From contig NZ_DAXW01000003.1 of assembly GCF_002506585.1 (NCBI RefSeq), positions 330,931 to 394,930 of the forward strand: a stretch of DNA of 64,000 nucleotides, given 5' to 3'. Both the position numbers and the translations under genes were made by a program. Of the stretch, positions 8,464 through 16,787 are shown piece after piece (positions within the stretch are counted from its first letter, which is position 1; each line of letters begins with the position of its first letter). This stretch comes from Methanoculleus sp. UBA430. GTDB taxonomy: Archaea; Halobacteriota; Methanomicrobia; Methanomicrobiales; Methanoculleaceae. The notes under the pieces are model-generated. The model ran no database searches. It saw only the letters and a program-made list of their open reading frames with translations, and had not been told where the DNA came from.

Positions 8464-8625
8464 GAAGATATGGTTGTCGCCTGGTGGGGTACGAGAGGGA
8501 TCTGGTCGACTGGGAGGAGGAGAGAACGGGAGGAGAATGAACCCTCCGGGTGAACCTGGGGGATGGAGATGGGATCGGGAAGAACCTTCTGGTGAATGTG
8601 CGCAGAGGGAAGAGGGGATCACCCC

Positions 8626-8648
8626 CACCCCTTTATTTCGACTGGAAC
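8626..8648 (-). repeat. Origin recognition box (ORB) 4
   Basis: Minus-strand core CCAGTCGAAATAAAGGGG, the same orientation as ORB 3 and 185 bp from it. The dyad centre has C where the strongest boxes have G (CAGTCGAA), as in ORB 5. Confidence 0.85.
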
Positions 8649-8734
8649 GTGATGATGATACGGTGGTATCATTTCATCAAAGTGATGATGATAGTCATGT
8701 GTACCTCTGCAACTCAAGATATAAAGTTTTATCG

Positions 8735-8911
8735 TAACAAGAGAGGAACAAGGGAAGAAAGAGCGGAACGAGAGAAGAAAGAGAGAAAAACAAAAACCGA
8801 AGAGAAACAAGGAGACAGAGAGAGGAAAAAGGATGGATACAGGAAAACAAGGGGAGACTAAGAGGAAAATAGTAAAACCGAGAAGGAGAGCGGAAACAAA
8901 AGAAACGCGAT
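8735..8911 (+). other. Polypurine, nearly T-free tract (candidate duplex unwinding element)
   Basis: The plus strand is overwhelmingly A and G with short AAAAACAAAAA runs, while flanking DNA is balanced and GC-rich. It sits between inverted ORBs in the proposed origin. Low melting stability and strand asymmetry suit an unwinding element; R-loop or triplex formation is also possible. Function is inferred from position and composition. Confidence 0.6.
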
Positions 8912-9031
8912 GAACCCGGAAGAAACCCGGAGAAGAAAGGAGGAACCGGGACAGGTGCACCGAACCAGGAAGAAACCCGGAGAAGAAAGGAGGAACCGGG
9001 ACAGGTGCACCGAACCAGGAAGAAATCAGGG
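8912..9031 (+). repeat. 50-bp tandem direct repeat, about 2.4 copies
   Basis: Copies at 8912-8961 and 8962-9011 differ at a single base near the start (GAACCCGG versus GAACCAGG). A third, partial copy begins at 9012 and decays after about 15-20 bases. Units are purine-rich and end with ACAGGTGCACC. There is no spacer between units, so this is not a CRISPR. It lies inside the proposed origin between the unwinding tract and ORB 5. Confidence 0.95.
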
Positions 9032-9240
9032 TCATCACCTTCCCGGTTTACGATCAGTGATCCTGGGGGACCCCGGTCTCGCACCCCGATCCCCGTCGGG
9101 CAGCCGGAAAGAACAAAGCCTGTCATCGCTCCGGATCCCTGTCAATCATTTCCAATGAACCTGGTTCGATCGGCCGGGGTCCGGGTCGTTCTCCTTCCTG
9201 TTCCCTTCCTCTTCTGCTGTTCTCTCCCCTGCCCCCTCAT

Positions 9241-9264
9241 AGTTCCAGTCGAAACAAAGGGGTC
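9241..9264 (+). repeat. Origin recognition box (ORB) 5
   Basis: Plus-strand core CCAGTCGAAACAAAGGGG preceded by AGTT. It is inverted relative to ORBs 3 and 4 and closes the origin on the right. It is about 70 bp before the moaB start, so initiator binding could affect that promoter too. Confidence 0.9.
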
Positions 9265-9333
9265 GGGGATCGAATTTGCAACGTGGGGATACAAAGAAGT
9301 CGAATGCACGGTACAAGGGTACTGGCAGATTTT

Positions 9334-9831
9334 ATGGAGAGCAACCATTTTAAACCCCTCGTTGTGACCGGTGCCGTCATCACCGTCTCCTCGAGCCGGA
9401 GACCCGGGACCGATACCAGTGGGAAGACACTCATCGACCTCCTCTCAGCCGCCGGTATCGAGGTGACCCACTATGCCGTCATCCCCGATGATCTCGAGCG
9501 GATCCGGTCCGAGGTCCATACAGCTGTTTCGCGTGCAACCTGCGTCATCGTCACCGGGGGCACCGGGCTCACCCCCGACGACGTGACGATCGAGGCGGTC
9601 GCGCCGCTGCTGGAGAAGACGATCGACGGGTTCGGGGAGCTCTTCCGCCTCAAAAGTTACGAGGAGATCGGGACCTCCGCTATCCTTTCGCGGGCGATCG
9701 CCGGCGTCATCGCCGGCCGGGCGGTCTTCTGCATCCCCGGCTCCACAAAGGCAGTCACGCTTGCCGCACGGGAGATTATCATCCCCGAGATCCGGCACAT
9801 CCTGACCCACGCCGGGGCGGGTCAGCGGTAG
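9334..9831 (+). CDS. moaB: Molybdenum cofactor biosynthesis protein MoaB (MogA/MoaB family)
   Basis: 165 residues from MESNHFKPLVVTGAVITVS. The family motif GTDTSGKTLIDLL (about 26-38) and the substrate-binding TGGTGLTPDDVTIEAV (about 70-85) are clear, with late IPGSTKAVTLA. The enzyme adenylylates molybdopterin before metal insertion; methanogens need it for formylmethanofuran and formate dehydrogenases, some with tungsten. ATGs also occur in frame at 9283 and 9304. 9334 fits the family N-terminus best. It converges with cgi121, overlapping its end by 10 bp. Confidence 0.9.
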   Translation: MESNHFKPLVVTGAVITVSSSRRPGTDTSGKTLIDLLSAAGIEVTHYAVIPDDLERIRSEVHTAVSRATCVIVTGGTGLTPDDVTIEAVAPLLEKTIDGFGELFRLKSYEEIGTSAILSRAIAGVIAGRAVFCIPGSTKAVTLAAREIIIPEIRHILTHAGAGQR

Positions 9832-10352
9832 ACGTCGAGGAGCGCCACCCGCTCGAGGACCAGGTCGCGGAATCGGTCCTCGCCGACGACTGCAATCTCT
9901 TCGGGCGTGATCTCGAAGAGGTCCGCGAGGCGCGCCCGCTTCGCAGGATCGATCGCCTCCCCCCAATCCCCGTCGACGAACGCCACGAGACCGGCAAGCC
10001 GGTCCCGGACGCCCGGCACCGGGGGACAGACGGCGATATATGAACGATTCTCTCCCGGATGGATCCCGAAGGACGCGGCCACCTGGCACTGCCGGGTCCC
10101 CGCGGCGTAGAGGAGCGCCTCCATCTCGATCGAGTTTGCGATCGCCTCGCCGCCGGCCCATGACCGTCGGGCGTGCCGGAGCGCCGCCTCAACATGGGCG
10201 CGCCCTGCAAGGCGGTCGGCGTCAAAGAGGATGATGTGGGTCCTGCACTCATCGGCGATCTTGCGGACCTTTTTCAGGAAATCGACATTCTCATCGACTG
10301 CGAAGACCGCCTGGTAGATATCGCACGCTGCTTCTCTCATTGTACCGTTCAC
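9822..10352 (-). CDS. cgi121: KEOPS complex subunit Cgi121
   Basis: 176 residues. The family core IANSIEMEALLYAAGTRQCQVAASFGIHPGENR (about 93-125) is unmistakable. Cgi121 recruits tRNA 3' ends to the KEOPS complex that makes t6A37 with Kae1 and Bud32. The GTG start at 10352 overlaps the hel308 stop (GTGA), so the two are probably translationally coupled; an ATG 12 bases on (10340) is the alternative start. Pairing with hel308 has been noted in archaea, to my recollection. Kae1 and Bud32 are not in this window. Confidence 0.9.
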   Translation of the reverse strand: MNGTMREAACDIYQAVFAVDENVDFLKKVRKIADECRTHIILFDADRLAGRAHVEAALRHARRSWAGGEAIANSIEMEALLYAAGTRQCQVAASFGIHPGENRSYIAVCPPVPGVRDRLAGLVAFVDGDWGEAIDPAKRARLADLFEITPEEIAVVGEDRFRDLVLERVALLDVYR

Positions 10353-12487
10353 CCGAACCGGGAGAGGGTCGACTGCTCCTGGCTGACCTCCCCGATCTCG
10401 TCCCGCTTCCCCTCGAGCTGCTCGAATATCTGTGCGGCGATCCCCTGCCCGAGGATCTTTCCGACCTTCTCCGGCCCGGCCGCGAGGAGCGCCTCGATCG
10501 ACCCGAGGTTGTTGTCGAAGAGCCGGCGCGCCCGGACCCGGCCGATCCCGCGGAGCCTGATGAGGGGCAGGAGTTCCTTCTTGATGCCGTGCTTGGCCCG
10601 GAGCTCCATCTCCTCGATAGGGCCCGCGAGGTGCGGCGCGAAGAGACCGGCGAGGTGCCGGCTCGCGTGGACCAGCCAGGCGACGCTCTCCACCATACCG
10701 TAGACGTCCCCCGGCCCGACGTTGTAGCGCTCGCAGATAACGTCCTCCCCGAGCTCATCGGCCCAGTCGGCGAGGAGGAGCGCGGTCTTGAGGCTCCGGT
10801 CGAACCCCTCGCCGGCGTCCCAGGGGATCTCCATCCAGAGGTCGTTTCGGTGGTCGGCGAGGAACCGGTCGAGGAGGTACATGTCGTCCCGCCGCACGAA
10901 GAGTGTCGGCATATCGGGCGTCGAGCAGAGGAGGTGGAGGAGCCCGATGTCCGTATACTCTTTCTGGCCGATCATCGCCTTCACGATCACCTCGGCGCTC
11001 CGGGGATCGATGTAGAGCCGCGAGACGAGTGACCCGTACTCGGTGGGCTCAAGCCACTCCCCCACCTCGGTGATCATCTCGGCTTCGCGGAGGAACTCAA
11101 GCGCCCGCTGGACCGCGCGCTTGAGCGCGAACGGGCTCTCGCCCTGGTGGGCATAGAACGTCCCGTCCATGAACCCGAGCACCTCGCCCGTCTCGCGGGC
11201 GAACCCCGTCGCGATGAGGGAGAGGATGTGGGTGCAGAGGACCGCCTCGTCCGCGCACCGACTCCGGACATCTTCTGCCGCCGCCTCGATGTAGCAGGCG
11301 AAGAGCTCGTCGACCATCTCCTCGGACTTCGCGATCAGGACCGCCTCGCCGTAAGGGTCGAGATGCGGCCGCCCGGCCCGCCCGGCCATCTGCCGGTACT
11401 CCCTGACCGGGATCGGGAGCATCCCCTCACCGGCGCTGAACCGGAGGTAGTCGCGGACGATCACCCGCCGGGCGGGGAGGTTCAAGCCCGCCGCGAGGGT
11501 CGGGGTCGAGGCGATCGCCTTGATGTGCCCTTCGCGGAACCCCGCTTCGACGATCCGCCGCTCCTCCCGCGCGAGCCCCGCGTGGTGGAACGCCGCGCCC
11601 TGCGCGACGCAGGCGGCAAGGGTCCTGCCCATGCCGGTCGCGGCGTTCGACCGGAGCTTATCGGCGTAGCCGGCGAGGACCGGGTTTGCGATCTTCAGCC
11701 CGGATGCCGCGCGTTTTGCGAACGCCTCGGCGTTCTTCCGTGAGCTGACAAAGACCAGGCACTGTCCCCCTTCCGCGACCGTGTCGAGGACGAGGTCCAG
11801 ATCCTCGTACTTGCTCCGGCGCTCGACCTCGCGGTCGCGGTCGGCAAACCGGATGCCGTCCTGGAAAAAGACGCCCTCCCGGAGGTCGACCGGCCGCCAG
11901 TCGCTCTCGACGAGTTCGGCGTCGAGCCACCCGGCGAGGTCCCGTGGGTTCCCAATGGTCGCCGAGAGGGCGATGATCTGGATCTCCGGGTTCTTGTGGC
12001 GGAGCTTCGCGATCACCATCTCGAGCGTCGCCCCCCTCGAGGGGTCGTCGATCAGGTGAACCTCGTCGAGGACGAGGAGGCTGATCTCCGAAAGCCACGG
12101 CGTCCGGTTCCGGAGGAGCGAGTCGACCTTCTCGCTCGTCGCGACGATGATATCGTTCCTCCCCAGGTAGTCGTCCCGCCGGTCGAAGTCGCCGGTGGCG
12201 ATACCGACGCGGAGCCCCTTCCCCGAGAACTCCTCGAACTTCTCGCTCGCGAGCGCCCGCAGGGGGACGATGTAGAGGCACTTACCCCCCCGCTTCACCT
12301 GGTGGTGCATCGCCATCTCGGCGACCAGGGTCTTGCCGCTCGCGGTCGGGATGGCGATGAGAAGATTCTTCCCCGCGAAAAGCCCTGCTTCGACGCAGGC
12401 CGCCTGCGGCGGGTAGAGCTCCGTGATCCCGGACCGGGCGTAGCCGGCCGCGAGATCCGGCGGGATCGGCAGACCGGCTATCTCCAT
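10349..12487 (-). CDS. hel308: Hel308 (Hjm) Ski2-like superfamily 2 DNA helicase
   Basis: 712-residue ATP-dependent 3'-5' DNA helicase for stalled or collapsed forks. Seen in order: Q-motif-like ITELYPPQAA, Walker A AIPTASGKT (44-52), VLDEVHLI (motif II), ALSATIGN (motif III), FVSSRKNAEAFA (motif IV), AGLNLPARRVI and QMAGRAGRP (V, VI), winged helix, ratchet domain, and a C-terminal HhH (IRLRGIGRVRARRLFDNN). Start: ATG at 12487, or GTG at 12493. An ORB-like box overlaps the start region (12490-12513), suggesting Orc1-linked control. Downstream cgi121 overlaps by 4 bp. Confidence 0.96.
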   Translation of the reverse strand: MEIAGLPIPPDLAAGYARSGITELYPPQAACVEAGLFAGKNLLIAIPTASGKTLVAEMAMHHQVKRGGKCLYIVPLRALASEKFEEFSGKGLRVGIATGDFDRRDDYLGRNDIIVATSEKVDSLLRNRTPWLSEISLLVLDEVHLIDDPSRGATLEMVIAKLRHKNPEIQIIALSATIGNPRDLAGWLDAELVESDWRPVDLREGVFFQDGIRFADRDREVERRSKYEDLDLVLDTVAEGGQCLVFVSSRKNAEAFAKRAASGLKIANPVLAGYADKLRSNAATGMGRTLAACVAQGAAFHHAGLAREERRIVEAGFREGHIKAIASTPTLAAGLNLPARRVIVRDYLRFSAGEGMLPIPVREYRQMAGRAGRPHLDPYGEAVLIAKSEEMVDELFACYIEAAAEDVRSRCADEAVLCTHILSLIATGFARETGEVLGFMDGTFYAHQGESPFALKRAVQRALEFLREAEMITEVGEWLEPTEYGSLVSRLYIDPRSAEVIVKAMIGQKEYTDIGLLHLLCSTPDMPTLFVRRDDMYLLDRFLADHRNDLWMEIPWDAGEGFDRSLKTALLLADWADELGEDVICERYNVGPGDVYGMVESVAWLVHASRHLAGLFAPHLAGPIEEMELRAKHGIKKELLPLIRLRGIGRVRARRLFDNNLGSIEALLAAGPEKVGKILGQGIAAQIFEQLEGKRDEIGEVSQEQSTLSRFG

Positions 12488-12489
12488 GT

Positions 12490-12513
12490 ACACCCCTTCA
12501 TTTCCACTGCAAA
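12490..12513 (-). repeat. Imperfect origin recognition box (ORB) 6 on the hel308 start
   Basis: Minus-strand core GCAGTGGAAATGAAGGGG. It differs from ORB 1 by one base in the dyad (TTTGCAGTGG rather than TTTCCAGTGG) and keeps the G-run. It lies in the 83-bp gap between the KH-protein gene and hel308, touching the hel308 initiation codon. It could be a regulatory Orc1 site or a dispersed origin element. Confidence 0.75.
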
Positions 12514-12570
12514 CCGCATTGTATGTGTATCGTCATAGTCGTGGACGGGGGGCGGTGTGCCCCCGCCGGA

Positions 12571-13113
12571 TCACGAGTAGTACTCCAGCATTGACTGCTT
12601 GGCTTCCTTCTTCTTCCGGTCGAGGAACCCGTAGACGTGTTCGTGGGGCACGCCCTGGACCAGCATCTCCACCGCTTTCCTCGCGGTATCGACCTGGTCC
12701 GGGAGGCCGATGATCGCGACGGTCTTCCCGTGGACCGATATCTCCGTGCTGGTCAGATCCTCGATCTGGCCGCGTGATGTCCCTGCCTTCCCGATGATCC
12801 GGCCCCGGAGCCGCTCGAGCTGCCGGGTCGTATCTGCGAGGTCGGAGAGGTTGATGATATCAAGCATCATGTCCTCGTCATCGAGGAGCCGGAACGCACG
12901 TTCCGGCGAGAACCCGCGGTTGATCGCCTGGACAACGTTCTGCGCCGTGATGACGGCGACGGGGTCCTCCCCCTCGATCGTCACCAGTCCCTCCTCGCTG
13001 TCGATCAGGAGCGTTATCCCGGTCTTCTCCTCGATATCTCGCTTTGTGGAACCGCTCTTGCCGATGAGTACACCGATCCTGGCTGTTGAAACTTTCATCT
13101 CCTGTGTGGTCAT
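12571..13113 (-). CDS. Archaeal KH-domain RNA-binding protein (Pno1/Dim2-like)
   Basis: 180 residues with two KH domains. The first has ARIGVLIGKSGSTKRDIEEKTG (the GxxG loop GKSG), the second LRGRIIGKAGTSRGQIEDLTST (GKAG). Relatives act in small-subunit maturation with Nob1 and with the Rio kinases. The next gene upstream is rio1 (25 bp gap), which supports a ribosome-assembly operon. The start is either the ATG at 13113 or an internal ATG five codons on; the former was chosen by spacing to GGAAT. Confidence 0.9.
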   Translation of the reverse strand: MTTQEMKVSTARIGVLIGKSGSTKRDIEEKTGITLLIDSEEGLVTIEGEDPVAVITAQNVVQAINRGFSPERAFRLLDDEDMMLDIINLSDLADTTRQLERLRGRIIGKAGTSRGQIEDLTSTEISVHGKTVAIIGLPDQVDTARKAVEMLVQGVPHEHVYGFLDRKKKEAKQSMLEYYS

Positions 13114-13137
13114 GATTACATTCCTTCTCCCCGGTCT

Positions 13138-13914
13138 TCAGATCTCCCGGCGTCCGGTCCCGACGATCGCTCTGACGATCTCCTGCTCCTCGGGCACATC
13201 ACAGTGGTGGGAGAAATATCTGTTGAGGTTCTTTATGTCCCGGACCAGGAACGCGGATGCCCGCGGGTGATCCAGGGTGACCGCCTGTCCCATATCGATC
13301 AGGTATGGTTTCTCGTGGTAGAGGATATTGTATTCGGAGAGATCGGCATGGACCAGGCGCGCTTCCTGGTAGAGCCGCTTGATGTAATCGAGAATATCGC
13401 GGTATACCGCCCCGTAATCCTCGACCGCGGCGTTCCGGAGCTGCGGGTAGGGTACCTCGTCCTGGCCCAGGAACCCCATCAGGAGGATGTTCCGGTCGAA
13501 CGCGAGCGGTTCGGGGACCGGGATCTGCGCCTCGTGCGCCCGGGCGAGGTTGCTGTACTCCTTCTTCGTCCAGGCGAAGATGAGGGCCTTGCGTGTCCCC
13601 CGGACGCTCGAGAACCGGCGGTCCCCTGCCAGGTACTCGTTCATCGCCTTGAAGTTCGCCGTCTGGATCCGGTAGATCTTGATGGCGAGCCCCTGACCGT
13701 CGCGCTCGCCGTAGAAGACGTTCGCCTCTTTCCCGGTGCTGATCGGGCCGCCGATCGCCGTGAGCAGCTTCTTGTGGACGAGCTTGTAGAGGGCCATGAG
13801 GGTGACCTCGTCAAAGACATCGTCCCGTACCTTCACCGTATTGGCGTCCTTGAGCCTGACGCCCATCGCCTCGATCTCGCGATCGAACTGTTTATACTCT
13901 TCTTCGCGGCCCAC
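13138..13914 (-). CDS. rio1: RIO1-type atypical serine kinase/ATPase
   Basis: 258 residues. The ATP-binding flexible loop STGKEANVFYG is diagnostic of RIO1, with catalytic lysine in LAIKIYRIQTANFK. The catalytic loop is VHADLSEYNILYH, the metal-binding segment YLIDMGQAVTLDHP. Rio1 acts late in 30S maturation. GTG at 13914 follows AGGTGAT by 7 bases. It is 7 bp from tyrS upstream and 24 bp from the KH gene, one leftward operon. Confidence 0.95.
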   Translation of the reverse strand: MGREEEYKQFDREIEAMGVRLKDANTVKVRDDVFDEVTLMALYKLVHKKLLTAIGGPISTGKEANVFYGERDGQGLAIKIYRIQTANFKAMNEYLAGDRRFSSVRGTRKALIFAWTKKEYSNLARAHEAQIPVPEPLAFDRNILLMGFLGQDEVPYPQLRNAAVEDYGAVYRDILDYIKRLYQEARLVHADLSEYNILYHEKPYLIDMGQAVTLDHPRASAFLVRDIKNLNRYFSHHCDVPEEQEIVRAIVGTGRREI

Positions 13915-13921
13915 GGCCGGA

Positions 13922-14869
13922 TCACCTGCTGCAGACGTAGTCGTGTACGGGGGCGAGGATATCGATGAGGTGGGCGGCGGCCGCGTTCTTCAGGTCCAGG
14001 GGATGGATCTCGCCCGCGGCGTAGGCCCGCTCGAGGTCCTCGTAGGCGGCGAACTCCCGGTCCCCGCCGAACTTCGCGGGTCGCCGGATGACGACCGTCC
14101 CGGCCCGGGGGAAGACGTGGTACTGCAGGATCTGGAGCACCGGGTTATTCTCGACCTCGGGCGGGCAGAAAGCCTTCTTCATCTTCTGGTTGATATCCTC
14201 TTCGGAGTCGGCGACCGATATGACGTTGCCTGCCGATGACGACATCTTCTTCCCGTCGAGGCCGTTGATGATCGGCGTGTGGATGCAGACCGGCGCCGGA
14301 TACCCGATTGCGGGGAGGTGTTCCCGCGCGAGCATGTGAATCTTTCGCTGATCGATCCCGCCGACGGCGGCGTCCACGTTGAGGGTCATGATATCGACCA
14401 TCTGCATGATCGGATAGACCATCTGCGAGACCGTCGGGTTGTCCATCTGCCGCCCGACCTCGTCCATGCTCCTCTTCGCCCGGTTGAGGGTGATCGCCTG
14501 GGAGAGTGTGAGGACGGCGAGCTCGTACTCCGGCGTGAGCTGCACATCCGAGCCGAGGACGTAGTTTGCGCCGACCAGGCCGAGCCCCTCGAAGCAGCGC
14601 TGGTTGTACTCGGCAGTCTCCCGGATCTCTTCCATCGTGCCTTTGCGGTTTAAGAACGCATGGAGGTCCGCGATGAGCACGGTCACCTCAAACCCCGCCT
14701 GCTGCAGGTCCATCAGCTTGTTCACCGTCACCATGTGGCCGAGGTGGATCTCCCCGCTCGGCTCGTAGCCGGTGTAGACCCGCCTGACCGGACGGTCGAT
14801 GAGCGCACGCAGTTCCTCGTCGGTGACGACCTCTACGGTATTTCGCGTCACCAGTTCGTACGGATCCAT
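13922..14869 (-). CDS. tyrS: Tyrosyl-tRNA synthetase (archaeal short form)
   Basis: 315-residue class I synthetase charging tRNA-Tyr. HIGH motif appears as HLGHM (42-46) and the KMSKS motif as KMSSS (208-212). GYEPSGEIHLGH holds tyrosine-binding residues; QVDQ-type recognition is at GGIDQRKIHMLAREHLP. Lack of a C-terminal S4 domain is normal in archaea. It heads a tyrS-rio1-KH run. Confidence 0.96.
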   Translation of the reverse strand: MDPYELVTRNTVEVVTDEELRALIDRPVRRVYTGYEPSGEIHLGHMVTVNKLMDLQQAGFEVTVLIADLHAFLNRKGTMEEIRETAEYNQRCFEGLGLVGANYVLGSDVQLTPEYELAVLTLSQAITLNRAKRSMDEVGRQMDNPTVSQMVYPIMQMVDIMTLNVDAAVGGIDQRKIHMLAREHLPAIGYPAPVCIHTPIINGLDGKKMSSSAGNVISVADSEEDINQKMKKAFCPPEVENNPVLQILQYHVFPRAGTVVIRRPAKFGGDREFAAYEDLERAYAAGEIHPLDLKNAAAAHLIDILAPVHDYVCSR

Positions 14870-14923
14870 TGAAAAGAGTGGGTTTGCCGGGGAGTTAATG
14901 CTTCTTCCTCCCCCGCTCTCCGT

Positions 14924-15949
14924 TCACCCGATGGCGACGAGACCGAGCGCTTCGTTGGTCATCCGGATGGATTCCTCAGGGTCCTTCACCGTCCCCATCA
15001 GGGCGCGGATGCAGTCGATGTTCTCGGGGATGACGTCGGCCTCCTGGTGGATGGCCTGGAAGCAGTAGAACTCCTTCCCGTCGAGGATCGAGACCGAATC
15101 CTCAAAGACACCGTTCTCCCAGAGATCCGTCCTCGGCCGGCCGAGGTCCTGGGTATACTCCCGGAGCTCGGCGTTGCTCTTGATCCCGGTGGCCTTGCGA
15201 ACGAGGCCGATGCGGTTGTGCCCCTCAAAGACCTTCAGGACCGCGTCGCGGGTGGTCTCCTTCTTTAACTCCATCTGGATCGAGTGCATGTGCATGAAGG
15301 TCGTCGGGACGATCATCGCGAGGGTGACGATGTTGATGTGCGGGAGGACGGTCTTGACGTCGGGGCCGTGGTGGCTCGGGATCGTGACCGGGTTGAGGAC
15401 GATGGCGTCGATCGGTCCCCGCTTCACGTCGCTCGGGTCTGCTCCGCGCCGGACCATCACCGCCCGGACCCGCTCGACGCCGAAGGCCTGGTCCAGGGCG
15501 TGGATGATCCGGACGAGCCCGGTGCTGTTGCACGAGACGACCCGGGCAAACTGCTTTCCTGCGGCCTCGTTGTAGTTCGCGTGGGCGTTGAAGGAGAACC
15601 CGGCGACTTCGTGCCCCTCGCCGCCCTGCCAGATTGCCTTTTTGCCGAGGCGCTCATAGAGCGGTTTGTTCTTCTCCCCGACGCCGCCGGGGGTGGCGTC
15701 CACGACGATGTCGGCGGCCTTGAGCATTGCCTCGACGTCGCCGGCGACCTCAAGCCCGGCTTTCTCAAATGCAGACTTCTTTGCGAGGTCCGCGATGTAG
15801 AGGGGGTATCCGCGCTCTTTCGCGATGTACGCCTCTGCCGAGACGCTCGTTTTTGAGACCCCTACGACTTCCATGTCGGGCTGTGCGGCGACCGCATCGG
15901 CGACTCGTTTGCCGATGGTGCCGTACCCGTTGATCGCGACTTTGATCAT
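14924..15949 (-). CDS. gap: Type II glyceraldehyde-3-phosphate dehydrogenase
   Basis: 341-residue archaeal phosphorylating GAPDH for glycolysis/gluconeogenesis. MIKVAINGYGTIGKRVADAV is the N-terminal Rossmann signature. The catalytic cysteine is Cys140 in VVSCNSTGLVR, with RRGADPSDVKRGPIDAI following. Full family length. An upstream ATG (15970) is rejected since MIKVAI is the conserved N-terminus. TTTATTAATTTTTG lies at about 15970-15985 on the minus strand as promoter. Confidence 0.96.
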   Translation of the reverse strand: MIKVAINGYGTIGKRVADAVAAQPDMEVVGVSKTSVSAEAYIAKERGYPLYIADLAKKSAFEKAGLEVAGDVEAMLKAADIVVDATPGGVGEKNKPLYERLGKKAIWQGGEGHEVAGFSFNAHANYNEAAGKQFARVVSCNSTGLVRIIHALDQAFGVERVRAVMVRRGADPSDVKRGPIDAIVLNPVTIPSHHGPDVKTVLPHINIVTLAMIVPTTFMHMHSIQMELKKETTRDAVLKVFEGHNRIGLVRKATGIKSNAELREYTQDLGRPRTDLWENGVFEDSVSILDGKEFYCFQAIHQEADVIPENIDCIRALMGTVKDPEESIRMTNEALGLVAIG

Positions 15950-16181
15950 GTATGATGGAATACAGAACAAAAATTAATAAAGGTTGCTGGTTTGCGAATA
16001 TAACTGATATCACGCACCCTTATCATAAAGTGGCTATTCTAATTGCGTGTAATTGCGAATGGACCCTAAAAACCTGTCAGATCGGATCTCAAGGTATAAG
16101 CCGGAACGGTTTCGTACAGGGAGGGGGCGGCTTTTCCCGGGGCCTTCCTCCCGCTCTCTCCTGCGAGGCCGGACAGCGCGA

Positions 16182-16193
16182 GAGAATTTATAT
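16182..16193 (+). promoter_or_regulatory. TATA box of the tandem GNAT genes
   Basis: GAATTTATATCC lies about 26-30 bases before the ATG at 16218, so transcription would start at or just before the start codon. No Shine-Dalgarno precedes that ATG, consistent with a leaderless mRNA. Confidence 0.65.
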
Positions 16194-16217
16194 CCGGTGG
16201 TGCTATTGAGCATATTC

Positions 16218-16787
16218 ATGGAACGACAGCCAATCCTCGCAACCGGCCGCCTGCTCCTGCGGCCGTTCGACCTTGCAGACGCTCATACGGTGCAGCGGCT
16301 CTGCGGAGATTATGCTGTGGCCGCGGCAACCCTCCTTCCCTACCCGTACCCGGACGGCCTCGCCGAGATCTGGATCGCCTCCCTCCGCGAGGGTATCGAG
16401 CGCGGCGACGCCGCGGCCTTCGCCGTCACGCTCGCGGGGGAAGGCAGCCTCATCGGCGGCGTCCGCCTCCGGATCGAGACGGAGCACGCCCGTGGGGAGC
16501 TCGGGTTCTGGGTCGCGCGATCCTGCTGGGGCCGGGGGTACGCCACCGAGGCGGTCCGGGCGGTGATCGCGTACGGGTTCTCCGCCCTCGGGCTGCACCG
16601 GATCCACGCCATCCACTTCTCCCGCAACCCGGCCTCAGGCCGGGTGATGGAGAAGTGCGGGATGCTTCACGAAGGTCGTTTCCGGGGACACGTCCGAAAA
16701 TGGGGTATTTACGAGGATGTCGATCTCTGGGGAATCCTCCGGGAGCCCGCCTTCCGCCCCCTGTCGCCGCCGGGACCGTCCGCATGA
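16218..16787 (+). CDS. GNAT N-acetyltransferase (RimJ/RimL-like), first of a tandem pair
   Basis: 189 residues. LATGRLLLRPFDLADAHTVQRL is the RimJ/RimL-like N-terminus; CWGRGYATEAVRAVIAYGF (about 96-114) is the acetyl-CoA pyrophosphate loop, and HFSRNPASGRVMEKCGM the C-terminal signature. Substrates in this group include ribosomal N-termini and small molecules; not resolved here. It overlaps the next GNAT gene by 4 bp (ATGA) and closely resembles it. Confidence 0.9.
   Translation: MERQPILATGRLLLRPFDLADAHTVQRLCGDYAVAAATLLPYPYPDGLAEIWIASLREGIERGDAAAFAVTLAGEGSLIGGVRLRIETEHARGELGFWVARSCWGRGYATEAVRAVIAYGFSALGLHRIHAIHFSRNPASGRVMEKCGMLHEGRFRGHVRKWGIYEDVDLWGILREPAFRPLSPPGPSA

Larger units (their letters stand above)
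8364..9333. other. oriC: Probable replication origin (oriC): 970-bp gene-free region with three ORBs, polypurine tract and tandem repeats
   Basis: The gap between orc1/cdc6 and moaB has ORBs at 8441-8463 and 8626-8648 (minus orientation) and 9241-9264 (plus). These bracket about 590 bp. Inside, 8735-9030 is A/G-rich and almost T-free on the plus strand, a likely unwinding element, and holds a 50-bp repeat in 2.4 copies. Translated frames here are low-complexity Arg/Glu/Lys strings, so I call no gene. Orc1 next to inverted ORBs flanking an easily melted region is the standard archaeal origin layout. That replication starts here is inference. Confidence 0.85.

Noticed and set aside
8912..9031. 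Possible CRISPR array from the repeated 50-mer
   Set aside because: Copies are directly adjacent without spacers and only about 2.4 in number.
8381..9158. Several ORFs in the gap between orc1 and moaB on both strands
   Set aside because: Repetitive Arg/Glu/Lys or Phe/Leu/Ser strings from the polypurine tract and 50-bp repeats; no start signals or family motifs.
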